This document shows, piece by piece, positions 18,815 through 26,980 of a DNA stretch of 58,067 bases; position 1 is the first letter of the stretch, and each line of letters opens with the position of its first letter. Position numbers and translations under genes: made by a program. The DNA is taken from positions 1 through 58,067 of the forward strand of contig JBHIBY010000004.1 of NCBI GenBank assembly GCA_046759305.1, read 5' to 3'. Origin of the DNA: JADFRG01 sp046759305 (GTDB lineage Bacteria > Chloroflexota > Anaerolineae > Anaerolineales > E44-bin32). Below the pieces are notes generated by a model. That model was not told where the DNA came from and did not search any database. It saw nothing but the letters and a program-made list of their open reading frames with translations.

Positions 18815-19469
18815 GATCCTTAATTTCCTTATCGGGCACATCTTCAATTCCATAACTCTTCACACCGATGAATACCTTCACACCGCCGGCTGTGTCTGGA
18901 AAGAGGCGGACTCCTCGATCCGAAGTACCGACAAGGGAACGCTGCAGGATTTCATTGATCTCTTCGAGCATCTGATCTGGCGCAGCAGGTGCTTGCCCGG
19001 CGGCTGCAACAGGACGGCCGCTAGGTTCGAACTCTCCTTGGAACCAGTCAGCAAAATCTGAAGCGGCATAGGCCAATCGACGACGTTCTCCCTCGTCATC
19101 AATCTGCCTGCTGTCGGTGTACTCGTGGTCACCTGCCCGAACGATCAACCTACCGGTGACCTCTTCTCGATAGACCTCAGCGACCAGATTGCGTTCTCTT
19201 GGTGCGGTCGGCTCCAGGTCATCGGCCTCATCCCGCTCATCCACTTCAGCTTCTTGCTCATCCTCATCATCCTCGGACTCAGCCTCCTCTTCATCCTCAG
19301 CCGGTTGCTCCACTTCCTCTTCCTCTTCCGCTACCTCTTCCTCCTCGGCGTCACCTACAGGTTGCTCGATTCGGTCGTCCCTACGGTTCAACACTAATGC
19401 CACGGCTATCAGACCCAGCGCGGTTCCCACGATGATCAGCAAAATTCCCATGATCAATTGGTCGTCCAT
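18774..19469 (-). CDS. Membrane-anchored acidic hypothetical protein
   Basis: 231 aa, no known family recognised. Residues 5-27 form one membrane helix (GILLIIVGTALGLIAVALVL). A stretch at about 40-95 is almost entirely Glu/Asp and is followed by a basic PRERN. A compact C-terminal part (about 95-231) has strands and helices (VYREEVTGRLIVRAGDHEY; GGVKVFIGVKSYGIEDVPD), suggesting a folded cytoplasmic domain. It starts 3 nt after the mutM stop, so the two probably form one transcript. Its 3' end overlaps the convergent MBL gene by 41 bp. Function unknown. Confidence 0.75.
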   Translation of the reverse strand: MDDQLIMGILLIIVGTALGLIAVALVLNRRDDRIEQPVGDAEEEEVAEEEEEVEQPAEDEEEAESEDDEDEQEAEVDERDEADDLEPTAPRERNLVAEVYREEVTGRLIVRAGDHEYTDSRQIDDEGERRRLAYAASDFADWFQGEFEPSGRPVAAAGQAPAAPDQMLEEINEILQRSLVGTSDRGVRLFPDTAGGVKVFIGVKSYGIEDVPDKEIKDLIRQAVAEWEAGQ

Positions 19470-19471
19470 CG

Positions 19472-20299
19472 CTACACCAGTTCCTCAACCTGGCAGGCCG
19501 GGCAAAAGCACGTTCCACGCTGGCCTACGACCGTGCGCACGATGTCCGTGCCGCACCTGGGGCATGGCTCGCCATTGCGACCGTAGGCGCGAAAGTGATA
19601 CTGGAAATCCCCTCCACGGTAAACCCAGTCAATGCTCGCACCATTGTGGTGGAGTCCATTTTGCAGCGCGTTGCGAATCCCCTCCCACAGAGCTTGCACT
19701 TCCATCGATGTGAGCGAATCACTCTGCCGCAAGGGATGCAGCTTGGCTCGATGCAGCGCCTCGTCCGTATAGATGTTCCCCAGACCTGCGATGATATTCT
19801 GATCCATCAGCAGCGGCTTGAGCGCGCGCCGATGCTCAGAGAGAATATGGCCTAGGCTTGCCGTGTCGAAATCGTCTGCCAGGGGCTCGGGACCGAGCTC
19901 CCCAAGAAGATCCTCTTCATCCTTCACCAGAAACACTCTTCCGAATTTTCGGGAATCACTGAAGCGGAGTTGCCACCCAGACTCAAAATTGAATAGCGTG
20001 TGATCATATCGACCGCGAGGGCGGGCCGAATCAGCCATCCTCAGATCCCCGCTCATCATCAGGTGTACTGCAAGCGTTCTTCCATCGAGAGCAATGAGCA
20101 CAAATTTCCCGCGCCGCTGCACATCTTGAACTGTAAGGCCTCGAATTTGCTTGCGAAAAGTCGACACGGCGGGCTTGACAATGTGCCTCGGCCACCGAAG
20201 GCTCACGCCAGCAATCCGCTGCCCCACAAGAGAGGGTGCACCGTCAATCCCGCTGCGCAGGTTTTGGCGAATGGTTTCAACTTCAGGAAGTTCAGGCAT
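19472..20299 (-). CDS. mutM: Formamidopyrimidine-DNA glycosylase (Fpg/MutM)
   Basis: 275 aa. The N-terminus MPELPEVETIRQNL supplies the catalytic Pro2/Glu3, a catalytic Lys lies in RRGKFVLI, the helix-two-turn-helix contains GLGNIYTDEALHRA, and the C-terminal zinc finger has CPRC...CPAC. It removes 8-oxoguanine and other oxidised purines and nicks the strand. A TATAAT box lies 8 nt upstream of the ATG. The hypothetical acidic membrane protein is co-transcribed downstream. Confidence 0.96.
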   Translation of the reverse strand: MPELPEVETIRQNLRSGIDGAPSLVGQRIAGVSLRWPRHIVKPAVSTFRKQIRGLTVQDVQRRGKFVLIALDGRTLAVHLMMSGDLRMADSARPRGRYDHTLFNFESGWQLRFSDSRKFGRVFLVKDEEDLLGELGPEPLADDFDTASLGHILSEHRRALKPLLMDQNIIAGLGNIYTDEALHRAKLHPLRQSDSLTSMEVQALWEGIRNALQNGLHHNGASIDWVYRGGDFQYHFRAYGRNGEPCPRCGTDIVRTVVGQRGTCFCPACQVEELV

Positions 20300-20307
20300 G
20301 TTCGCGG

Positions 20308-20313
20308 ATTATA
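20308..20313 (-). promoter_or_regulatory. TATAAT -10 box giving a probable leaderless mutM transcript
   Basis: On the minus strand TATAAT ends 8 nt before the mutM ATG, which puts the start site at or next to the start codon. No strong -35 is visible. Confidence 0.6.
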
Positions 20314-20354
20314 CAGTCCGACTGCCAGCCAATCATGGGTAGAACGGTCCCAGT

Positions 20355-20915
20355 TTATGGCACTTGCACATAATCCTCCAGATCTTCGAGCTTCGAGGGT
20401 CCTATACCCTCCACGCCGAGCAGATCATCGAGACGCTGGAAAGGGCCATGCTGCTCCCGGAACTCGACGATTCGCTGAGCTAGAACCGGGCCGATTCCAG
20501 GCAGGCGCTCCAGCTCGGGAGCGGTAGCGGTATTTATGGAAATTCGCTCACCCGAGTCAACCGGGCCGAAGCTCTGAGACGGCGCTTCAGAGACCGACGG
20601 AACGGACACCTGCTGGCCATCTTCAAGCTGGGCGGCTAGGTTAACGCGGTCCCGACTTGCCTCGCCGGTGAACCCTCCAGCTGCATCGATAGCTTCCTGC
20701 ACGATGGATCCAAACGGAAGCTCATACACACCAGGCCGGACGACCTCGCCTGCCACATGTACACGGATGTCGTCCGGTTCTGCCAGGGTGATTGGATCCC
20801 CTCTGGGTGGGGAGGCTAGAACCGTCGCCAGTCCAATTCCCGACAGGATGATCAGGGATCCAATCAGGATTGGTGCGGAGCGCTGCATCAGCGAGCGGGT
20901 TTCGGTAGGATCCAT
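20355..20915 (-). CDS. comEA: ComEA-like DNA-binding competence protein
   Basis: 186 aa from the ATG at 20915, where MDPTETRSLMQRS precedes a membrane helix (about 16-36); upstream in-frame codons run into the divergent gene and its promoter. Residues about 50-100 are a SLBB-type domain (IRVHVAGEVVRPGVYEL...AIDAAGGF). The C-terminus (about 120-186) has two helix-hairpin-helix motifs (NTATAPELERLPGIGP; LLGVEGIGPSKLEDL). ComEA binds incoming double-stranded DNA outside the membrane during natural transformation. The ComEC channel is not in the window. Confidence 0.88.
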   Translation of the reverse strand: MDPTETRSLMQRSAPILIGSLIILSGIGLATVLASPPRGDPITLAEPDDIRVHVAGEVVRPGVYELPFGSIVQEAIDAAGGFTGEASRDRVNLAAQLEDGQQVSVPSVSEAPSQSFGPVDSGERISINTATAPELERLPGIGPVLAQRIVEFREQHGPFQRLDDLLGVEGIGPSKLEDLEDYVQVP

Positions 20916-20926
20916 CGGGTTGTACT

Positions 20927-20932
20927 TATAAT
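20927..20932 (+). promoter_or_regulatory. TATAAT -10 box in the comEA/adenosyltransferase divergent promoter
   Basis: TATAAT lies 7 nt upstream of the ATG at 20940, so that transcript should be leaderless. On the other strand the overlapping TATTAT lies 12 nt upstream of comEA, so one 24-bp gap holds both promoters. Confidence 0.6.
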
Positions 20933-20939
20933 ACCTGCC

Positions 20940-21518
20940 ATGTCTGACGACTTCGCAGCCACCGGGGATGATGGCTACACAAGCCTGCTTGGAGACCAGC
21001 GAGTGCCCAAAAGCCACTCTCGGCCGGAGGCGTATGGAGCATTGGACGAAGCCTCGGCGGCGATCGGACTTGCCAGAGCAATCGTTAGTTCGGATGAAGC
21101 AAAAAGGATTCTCGTAGCAACACAGCGAGATCTCTATCACATCATGTCAGAGGTCGCAGCCGAGCCGGAAGTTGCCGAGCGATTCAGAGTCGTTGACCGG
21201 GCGCGGGTTGACTGGCTCGAAGAGCAGATCGAGCGATTCGGAGCTGAGGTGGAGATGCCGAAAGAATTTATTATCGGTGGCGATACCGGCCCTTCAGCAG
21301 CTCTAGATTTTGCCCGCACTGTTGTGCGAAGGGCCGAGCGAGCTGCGGTCCTGTTGGATCTAGAAGAACGAGCTGCCAGCGAGGCAGAACCCCGCACAGA
21401 GTTTGAGAATCCGCATTTATATGCATATCTGAATCGGCTTTCTACGCTGTGTTTTGTGCTAGCGCTTTGGGAAGTAGAGCACCAGGGTGGTGGGCGACCG
21501 ACGCTCGCAAAAAGTTAG
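20940..21518 (+). CDS. Cob(I)alamin adenosyltransferase, PduO type
   Basis: 192 aa. Family landmarks are TGDDGYTSLLGDQRVPKSH at the N-terminus, RPEAYGALDEASAAIGLAR, ARTVVRRAER and the final YLNRLSTLCFVLALWEVE. PduO-type enzymes transfer the adenosyl group from ATP to cob(I)alamin to make coenzyme B12. No other cobalamin gene is nearby, which is usual for this corrinoid-salvage enzyme. The Arg that contacts ATP in PduO is present in the RTVVRRAER helix. Confidence 0.9.
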   Translation: MSDDFAATGDDGYTSLLGDQRVPKSHSRPEAYGALDEASAAIGLARAIVSSDEAKRILVATQRDLYHIMSEVAAEPEVAERFRVVDRARVDWLEEQIERFGAEVEMPKEFIIGGDTGPSAALDFARTVVRRAERAAVLLDLEERAASEAEPRTEFENPHLYAYLNRLSTLCFVLALWEVEHQGGGRPTLAKS

Positions 21519-21519
21519 A

Positions 21520-22356
21520 TTACAACTCGATCTCGAACACCGGAAATTCTTTCCCCGTAGCTCGAAATCCCAGCTTTTCATAAAGGATTCGGCCAGATGT
21601 GTTGTCCTCCTGCGTATTGACAGACAGCTGGCCCAATCCGAAATCCCGGACACCTTCAATCGCGTCAGCTACTAAAGCGGTGCCAAGCCCTTCTCGCTGA
21701 TGAGAGGGTTTGACAGCAAGCCGGGCAAGGTGGGCTCCAAAGGGCGAGCTGGTCGTTATCTGATAGCCCAATACCTTTCCTTGATCTTCGATCAAGCTTG
21801 AAGACGAGGCTTGAATCATGGCTACGGCCAATGAATCACTGGATAGCTGCCATATCGAGTCGAACGCAAGACGGTCTAACTCTAGGATTGATTCTGTATC
21901 GGCAGGTCGTATGGAGCGAATTTTGTGGGGAGTTTCGTGGATAAGCGGCAGATCCGGATCAAGCTCGCGCTCATAGAAAATTACCGAATTCGTGCGATCG
22001 AATCCAGCTATTTTGATAAGCCCCGCGAACCAATCCTCGAGCGAAATAGCTGCTACATGGCTCACCTTCATTTCCTGCAATTGAGATACTGCCGCTTTCC
22101 ACAATGCATCCCAGATCTCTTGAAGGTCAGACCCCGCGGCTACTGCAAAGCTTCGCAGCCAGGTTGATCCCGGCAGATCCGGGGGGCAGCCTAGCAGACC
22201 AACTGGTATTCCATCGGCAGCTGCCAGGAGGAATGGCTCCTTGTTGGTGAGGCTTATCGGATCGAGCCAGTCAAGATGTGCGTGGGACCAGGGTGCGCTG
22301 GCAATGAGGCCTTCCACCGAAGCGCGGTCCTCAGCAGAAGTTTGTCTGAGGTTCAT
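21520..22356 (-). CDS. GNAT-family acetyltransferase (two-domain)
   Basis: 278 aa. The C-terminal half (about 145-278) is a GNAT domain with motif A LAVKPSHQREGLGTALV and motif B NTSGRILYEKLGFRATG. The N-terminal half resembles a decayed second GNAT copy (LIASAPWSHAHLDWLD...LLAAADGIPVGLLG) with no complete acetyl-CoA loop. The substrate is unknown. It lies 11 nt after a TPR gene and shares an operon with an XRE regulator. Confidence 0.82.
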   Translation of the reverse strand: MNLRQTSAEDRASVEGLIASAPWSHAHLDWLDPISLTNKEPFLLAAADGIPVGLLGCPPDLPGSTWLRSFAVAAGSDLQEIWDALWKAAVSQLQEMKVSHVAAISLEDWFAGLIKIAGFDRTNSVIFYERELDPDLPLIHETPHKIRSIRPADTESILELDRLAFDSIWQLSSDSLAVAMIQASSSSLIEDQGKVLGYQITTSSPFGAHLARLAVKPSHQREGLGTALVADAIEGVRDFGLGQLSVNTQEDNTSGRILYEKLGFRATGKEFPVFEIEL

Positions 22357-22367
22357 GCTTGTTTCGC

Positions 22368-22904
22368 CTAAGAACGAAGAAGTCGAGAGGGCAGGCGCAG
22401 GAGGAATTGCATCAGACGAGCTCGAAATCCGGAAACGCGGCCACCAGGAACTCCGGCCTGCAAGGTCGCTGCGGCCTCAAACGGCCTGTGCCGACGAAGC
22501 TGAAGCTGCGACAGTGCGTTCAGAGTAAGCATGCGCTCTTCATCATCTTTGCTAGTTTCAAATAGCTCTGCCGCCATACGATATGCGGCTTCGGCTTCGT
22601 CCAATTCGCCACACGCTTCGAGCGCCGCGGCCAGGTTGCCCGTGGCGCGCGCCTGGCGGCCAACGTCGCCTGCCTGCTCAAAAACTAAAGGCGTTCCACG
22701 AACGGCTTCCAGGGCTTCTGCATTCCGGTTCTGTCTAATGAGGATCACGCTTAGGCTATTTGACAGTTCCGCAGCTTTCAATGGCTCGTCCGTTGCCTCG
22801 CGCGCGGATTGGAAGAGATCGATTGCCTCATCATATCGATCTGCCTCATAGGCTGCCATCGCACGCTGCTCTAGCGCGGCAGAATCCAACTCAAGCTCAG
22901 TCAA
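22368..22904 (-). CDS. TPR-repeat protein
   Basis: 178 aa, almost all helical. At least three TPR-like units are visible: AMAAYEADRYDEAIDLFQSA, ATGNLAAALEACGELDEAEAAY and LNALSQLQLRRHRPFEAAATL. The C-terminus is basic and amphipathic (RARLMQFLLRLPSRLLRS) and might touch the membrane. It starts in an ATGA overlap with the XRE regulator, so it may act as that regulator's partner or sensor (inference). Confidence 0.75.
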   Translation of the reverse strand: MTELELDSAALEQRAMAAYEADRYDEAIDLFQSAREATDEPLKAAELSNSLSVILIRQNRNAEALEAVRGTPLVFEQAGDVGRQARATGNLAAALEACGELDEAEAAYRMAAELFETSKDDEERMLTLNALSQLQLRRHRPFEAAATLQAGVPGGRVSGFRARLMQFLLRLPSRLLRS

Positions 22905-23578
22905 CTGGTTAATGTGGCGAGGGATTCAGAGAGGCTTTGTAGCTTATCGGGAGGGATATCACGCAACCTCATTGCTGCGCGCACAAATCCGCTGTTCTCA
23001 GGTGCAGCAAGAAAATCTCGGAAATCGGGTGGGAGTGAACGGAAGGTCTCATAAGCCCTTCGTTCCCGATACCAGCCGGCGATGGGGCCTTGCCCCTCGG
23101 TATCGATGTATTCGTCCATGGATTTCCCCAGGGCATCGACAACAACTTCCAGGTATGGGATGGGGATCTGCCTCGTGCCGCGCTCGTAAGCACTGATTCG
23201 GCTGGCCGGAAAGCCCACCTTTTCAGCAAGTTCTCCAATAGTCATTTCAGATGCAATCCGGTGTTTGCGGAGCAGAGCTCCAATCATCTTTTGCCGAAAG
23301 GACACCACGACCTTCGGGTCGAAGTGTACGGTTCGCTCTGGGGCGCTGGGTAAGCCGTCGAGCAGGTTGGCAACGGGAATGTCTAGCCAGTACGCGAGCA
23401 GTTCGAGCTCGGGGAGAGAGATCCCCTTGCGGCCGTGCTCGTAGGAGGACATAGTGCTGGAGCTGATCCCGATCAGATCCGCGGCGGATTTGATGCTCTT
23501 GCCTGAATCTTCTCTGGCCGCTCGTATTTCGGCTCCCACCATTTTTGTCTTTAGCTTTAGGCGTGTGTCGACATCCAT
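22901..23578 (-). CDS. Transcriptional regulator with two XRE-type HTH domains
   Basis: 225 aa. Two Cro/C1-type helix-turn-helix domains lie in tandem: about 12-66 (GAEIRAAREDSGKSIKSAA...YEHGRKGISLPELELL) and about 98-152 (GALLRKHRIASEMTIGELA...YERGTRQIPIPYLEVV). The C-terminal 70 residues are helical. Two DNA-binding domains in one chain suggest binding to a long or direct-repeat operator without dimerising. It is first in an operon with the TPR and GNAT genes. A short palindrome, TCCACTGTGGA, lies about 50 bp upstream. Confidence 0.85.
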   Translation of the reverse strand: MDVDTRLKLKTKMVGAEIRAAREDSGKSIKSAADLIGISSSTMSSYEHGRKGISLPELELLAYWLDIPVANLLDGLPSAPERTVHFDPKVVVSFRQKMIGALLRKHRIASEMTIGELAEKVGFPASRISAYERGTRQIPIPYLEVVVDALGKSMDEYIDTEGQGPIAGWYRERRAYETFRSLPPDFRDFLAAPENSGFVRAAMRLRDIPPDKLQSLSESLATLTS

Positions 23579-23640
23579 CTAAATGCTCCGAATGCGAACC
23601 AAAAGTAGTTTACCAGTGCTTCCACTGTGGAGAATCAAGA

Positions 23641-23670
23641 GCGGTACCCAGCATCCGTACCGGGTACCGC
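23641..23670. repeat. Perfect 9-bp inverted repeat between the regulator genes
   Basis: GCGGTACCC (23641-23649) and GGGTACCGC (23662-23670) are perfect inverted copies around a 12-bp spacer. There is no T tract on either side worth the name, so it is a weak terminator candidate for the response regulator gene (minus strand, stop at 23694), or else an operator site. Confidence 0.5.
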
Positions 23671-23693
23671 CCATGGATGTAGCCAGATTAAGT

Positions 23694-24419
23694 TTAGGCT
23701 GCCGCGCCGGTGCCGTTTTCAGACGTGGGCGGAATCAGGTACCCTAGGCCCTGACGAGTGACTATGTGGATCGGATTCTTGGGATCCGGCTCGATTTTCT
23801 GGCGTAACCGACTCAAGCAGACCCACAAGATTTCCTTGTCATCCCGATATTCAGGACCCCACACCGCGGTAAGGAGCTCCTCCGGAGTAAGCACGCGCCC
23901 CTCGGAAGAAGCGAGAGTTTGAAGCAGGCGATACTCAGTGGCCGTGAGTGCGATTTCATCTCCGTTTGATGTTACGAGTGCTCGTGCGAGATCGATCTTC
24001 AGCTCGTGGTGCTCATAAATCGGCTGGTGAAAATCGTTGTCGGTTTGCCGTTCTGCTCGCCGGAGCACAGCGCGCACACGCGCCAGTAACTCCTGTGCGG
24101 AGAATGGCTTCACGATGTAGTCATCGGCTCCAGCATCGAGACCGCGTACTCGGTCACGCTCTTCTCCTTTGGCGGTGAGTATGATGATCGGCACTGTCGA
24201 GAATTCCCGGATGCGTTCGGTCGCAGTAAACCCATCCATAACTGGCATCATCACGTCCATGAGAATGAGATCGGGTTGTACGTTGGCGACGTGCTCGACT
24301 GCCTTCTGACCATCATGGGCAGTCTCGACATCGTATCCTGCTGTTTCAAGGTTGACTTGAACCAGCCGCACGTACCGTGGCTCGTCGTCAACGACCAGGA
24401 GTGTGTTCTTATCGCTCAT
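23694..24419 (-). CDS. OmpR/PhoB-family response regulator
   Basis: 241 aa. Receiver domain 1-120 with the acidic pair DDE at 11-13, phospho-acceptor Asp55 in LILMDVMMP, the Thr of ILTAKG and Lys in IVKPF. The winged-helix domain (about 140-230) has EYRLLQTLASSEGRVLTPEELL and the KILWVCLSRLRQKIEP recognition region. It overlaps the kinase gene upstream by 11 nt, so they are a cognate two-component pair. Targets are not visible. Confidence 0.93.
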   Translation of the reverse strand: MSDKNTLLVVDDEPRYVRLVQVNLETAGYDVETAHDGQKAVEHVANVQPDLILMDVMMPVMDGFTATERIREFSTVPIIILTAKGEERDRVRGLDAGADDYIVKPFSAQELLARVRAVLRRAERQTDNDFHQPIYEHHELKIDLARALVTSNGDEIALTATEYRLLQTLASSEGRVLTPEELLTAVWGPEYRDDKEILWVCLSRLRQKIEPDPKNPIHIVTRQGLGYLIPPTSENGTGAAA

Positions 24420-25662
24420 GTTCGCCCTCCGGAATGGGTTCCATCATCTCTACGGGTAATGTGAAATAGATGCGCGTGCCTTCGCCTTCCGTGCTTTCTA
24501 TGCCAATCTCGCCACTATGGGCTTCAACGATCTTTCGACAAATGTACAAACCAAGACCTGTCCCGCGCACATGCGAGGTCTGCTCGGGAACTCGGTAGAA
24601 GCGTTCGAAAAGATGTGGCACATGCTCGGGGGGAATTCCCGGCCCTCCATCTAAGACGCCAATCTCAACCACATTATCGTAGCGGTCGGTTCGCACGGCA
24701 ATTGGGGCACCCGGCGCATATTTGTTTGCATTCGATAAGAGATTGTCCATGACCTGCGCGATCCTAGTCGGATCTGCTTGCAGAGTAGGAAGATCCTGGG
24801 CTATTTCGATCTCCACCTGCATGTCGGGAAAGACCGCCTGGGTGCGCGACACCGAATCGCGAATCAGGGTTGGCAGCTTGATCGGTTCGAGGGTCATGCC
24901 AAGTGTGCCTGTCTCCAGACGCGACGAGTCGAGCAGGTTATCGATGAGCTCACGCAATCGTTCCGCTTCCTCGTCAACAATCTCCAGGAACTCCATACGG
25001 GATTCAGAAGCCCAATTGGCATCTTCTCGCATGAGCGTGGTCACATAGCCCTTGATCATGCCTAGCGGAGTGCGCAATTCATGGGAAATGGTTGAGATAA
25101 ATTCGTCTTGCATGCGCGCCAGCTCTCGCTGGGCCTCCAAAGAGGCGATGCGGCGAGCCATGCGTCGATTTTCGAGCAGTTGGCCTACATGCCAGGCAAC
25201 AAACTCTGCCAGTCGAATATGCTCGGGAGGGTAGGAGGGTCCGCCAAACCGACCGAACACGAGGCCACCTACGCAGCGCCCGTGCACCATCATGGGTAGA
25301 CCAAGATAGTCACGGCGCCGCTCGCGACCCTTGACGCTGGGGCCGGCATCTTCCTGCCTCAAGATAGTCTGCCCGCTCCGGTAAGCCTCCGTTGCAGCAG
25401 GCTCACCCCATACGAGATCCGCCTCCCGCGAACGACCGCGGCCCAGCGCTAGCGCGTAAGCTGGCTCAAATTCGCCGGTCTCCTCATTGTGGAGAAACAA
25501 CGAAACCACATCGAAGATGAAGATCGTACGTGAGAGACGGAACACTGCATCCAGGCCGGCCTCGGTATCGTACGTTTCGGCCACAATGCGCGCGATCGCA
25601 TAGACTGCGTTGAGTTCCGTACCATGAGTGAGCGGACCCGGTCGAACCAGTGGTCCGGTCAT
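24409..25662 (-). CDS. GAF-domain sensor histidine kinase
   Basis: 417 aa, no membrane segment. An N-terminal GAF domain (about 15-165) precedes a HisKA domain with the H-box ISHELRTPLG, then an ATPase domain with N-box DNLLSNANKY, G1 DGGPGIP, F-box FERFYR and G2 GTGLGL, all intact. The sensed signal is internal and unknown. Its start overlaps the second kinase gene (ATGA), and its end overlaps the response regulator gene, so three signalling genes are transcribed together. Confidence 0.93.
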   Translation of the reverse strand: MTGPLVRPGPLTHGTELNAVYAIARIVAETYDTEAGLDAVFRLSRTIFIFDVVSLFLHNEETGEFEPAYALALGRGRSREADLVWGEPAATEAYRSGQTILRQEDAGPSVKGRERRRDYLGLPMMVHGRCVGGLVFGRFGGPSYPPEHIRLAEFVAWHVGQLLENRRMARRIASLEAQRELARMQDEFISTISHELRTPLGMIKGYVTTLMREDANWASESRMEFLEIVDEEAERLRELIDNLLDSSRLETGTLGMTLEPIKLPTLIRDSVSRTQAVFPDMQVEIEIAQDLPTLQADPTRIAQVMDNLLSNANKYAPGAPIAVRTDRYDNVVEIGVLDGGPGIPPEHVPHLFERFYRVPEQTSHVRGTGLGLYICRKIVEAHSGEIGIESTEGEGTRIYFTLPVEMMEPIPEGEHER

Positions 25663-26846
25663 TCAGGTGCTCCATTGCCCGAGACGGGAAGCTCGAATCG
25701 AAAAGTCGACCCCTTGTTCTCCATGCTCTCGGCTGTGATCCTAGAGCCATGCGCTTCAATGATCTGCTTCACCAGCGCCAGCCCAAGTCCGGTCCCGCCA
25801 TAGCGACGGGTCGCCGAGCCGTCCAGCTGATGGAATGGCTGAAACACTTCATCGATCATGTTGGCAGGTATACCTATGCCTGTGTCCGAGACTGCGATAG
25901 TCACAAATCCGCTTACGTGTTCAGCCCACAGCTTCACGCGGCCGCCTTCAGGTGTAAATTTGATCGCATTATCCACGAGCTGGTAGATCACCCAACTGAG
26001 CTTCTCTGTGTCGGCCTCTACCGGAGGGATGCTCTTGTCCACCGCTATGCGCAACCTGATCCCCTCCTGAGCAGCCTTCGGTTTAGATCGTTCTACGATC
26101 TCCCGCGCTAATGGGGGAATCGACACCGGTTCAAGCTTCAAATCGATTCCCTCTCGGGAGGCAGTTGAAAACTCAATCAGGTCCTCTATCAGGTGGCCGA
26201 GCCTTACAGTGGCCCGGCTGATAACGCTCATCGCCTTACCTTGCTCCAGCGTTAGGTCGCCAAGCTCCTCCTCCTCTAGCAACTCCACATAGCCCTTGAT
26301 GTGTGCCAGCGGAGTGCGCAGCTCGTGAGAAACGTTGGATATCAGATTAGTCTTCAGCTGGTTAAGCTCGGTGAGGCGAGCGAGAGCCTGCTTGAGTTCC
26401 GCTGTTCGCTCCGATACTCTCAGCTCTAAAGTCCGATTGGAATCCTGGAGCGCCGCATTAAGCTCAATGATCTGGTTGGTGATGGCCATATCGATCGTTT
26501 CCCGGGAGACCATCCCCATTTCCACCAGAGTCTGACCCAGAAGCCGGCGCTCCCCCTGCTCGGCAAGTCTTTTCTGCTCTGCGAGAGCAAGTTGAAGCTG
26601 TTCCTCGGTGAGCAGATCCTTTTCTATGAGGTAATCACCAATGCGAGGCACAAAAGCATCCGGAGTGTCCGGAAGCGGGGCTGTCTCAGGAATTCCAGCC
26701 AGGTAGCTGCGTTCGGCAAGCAAGGCTAGCAAGGCAAGGTCCACGCTGCAATTGGGACAGGTCCGAGAGTCCCCAGGAATCGGAAAATTGCACTGGGGAC
26801 AGGGGAGCATCTTCGTTTCTACGGTAGGAGGAACGGCTTCTGCCAT
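25659..26846 (-). CDS. Histidine kinase with zinc ribbon and MshEN-like domain
   Basis: 395 aa, soluble. Residues 16-33 have a zinc ribbon (CPQC...CPNC). Residues 68-91 and 102-125 are two 24-residue motifs of the form RLGxxLVxxGLxxxxxLxxALxxQ, the pattern of MshEN domains, which bind c-di-GMP in type II secretion and pilus ATPases. A coiled coil (about 128-165) leads to HisKA with His174 in SHELRTPLAH, then an ATPase domain with DNAIKF, DTGIGIP and GTGLGL. Gap between motifs here is 10 residues instead of about 5, so c-di-GMP binding is a proposal. First gene of the kinase-kinase-regulator operon. Confidence 0.88.
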   Translation of the reverse strand: MAEAVPPTVETKMLPCPQCNFPIPGDSRTCPNCSVDLALLALLAERSYLAGIPETAPLPDTPDAFVPRIGDYLIEKDLLTEEQLQLALAEQKRLAEQGERRLLGQTLVEMGMVSRETIDMAITNQIIELNAALQDSNRTLELRVSERTAELKQALARLTELNQLKTNLISNVSHELRTPLAHIKGYVELLEEEELGDLTLEQGKAMSVISRATVRLGHLIEDLIEFSTASREGIDLKLEPVSIPPLAREIVERSKPKAAQEGIRLRIAVDKSIPPVEADTEKLSWVIYQLVDNAIKFTPEGGRVKLWAEHVSGFVTIAVSDTGIGIPANMIDEVFQPFHQLDGSATRRYGGTGLGLALVKQIIEAHGSRITAESMENKGSTFRFELPVSGNGAPE

Positions 26847-26980
26847 GATTCGACTATTCCCGCGGGTATCTTAGCTATTCCCCAAGGGTCGGGCAAGTGG
26901 AAGGTAGTACTGCAAGGTCCCTGTAAGCTGAAAGGGGGATTTCTTCGTAGATAATGTGAACGATTTCGTGGGAATGGATT

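Noticed and set aside
20916..21140. 75-residue N-terminal extension of ComEA
   Set aside because: It runs antisense through the divergent adenosyltransferase gene and its promoter; the signal-anchor helix follows the ATG at 20915.
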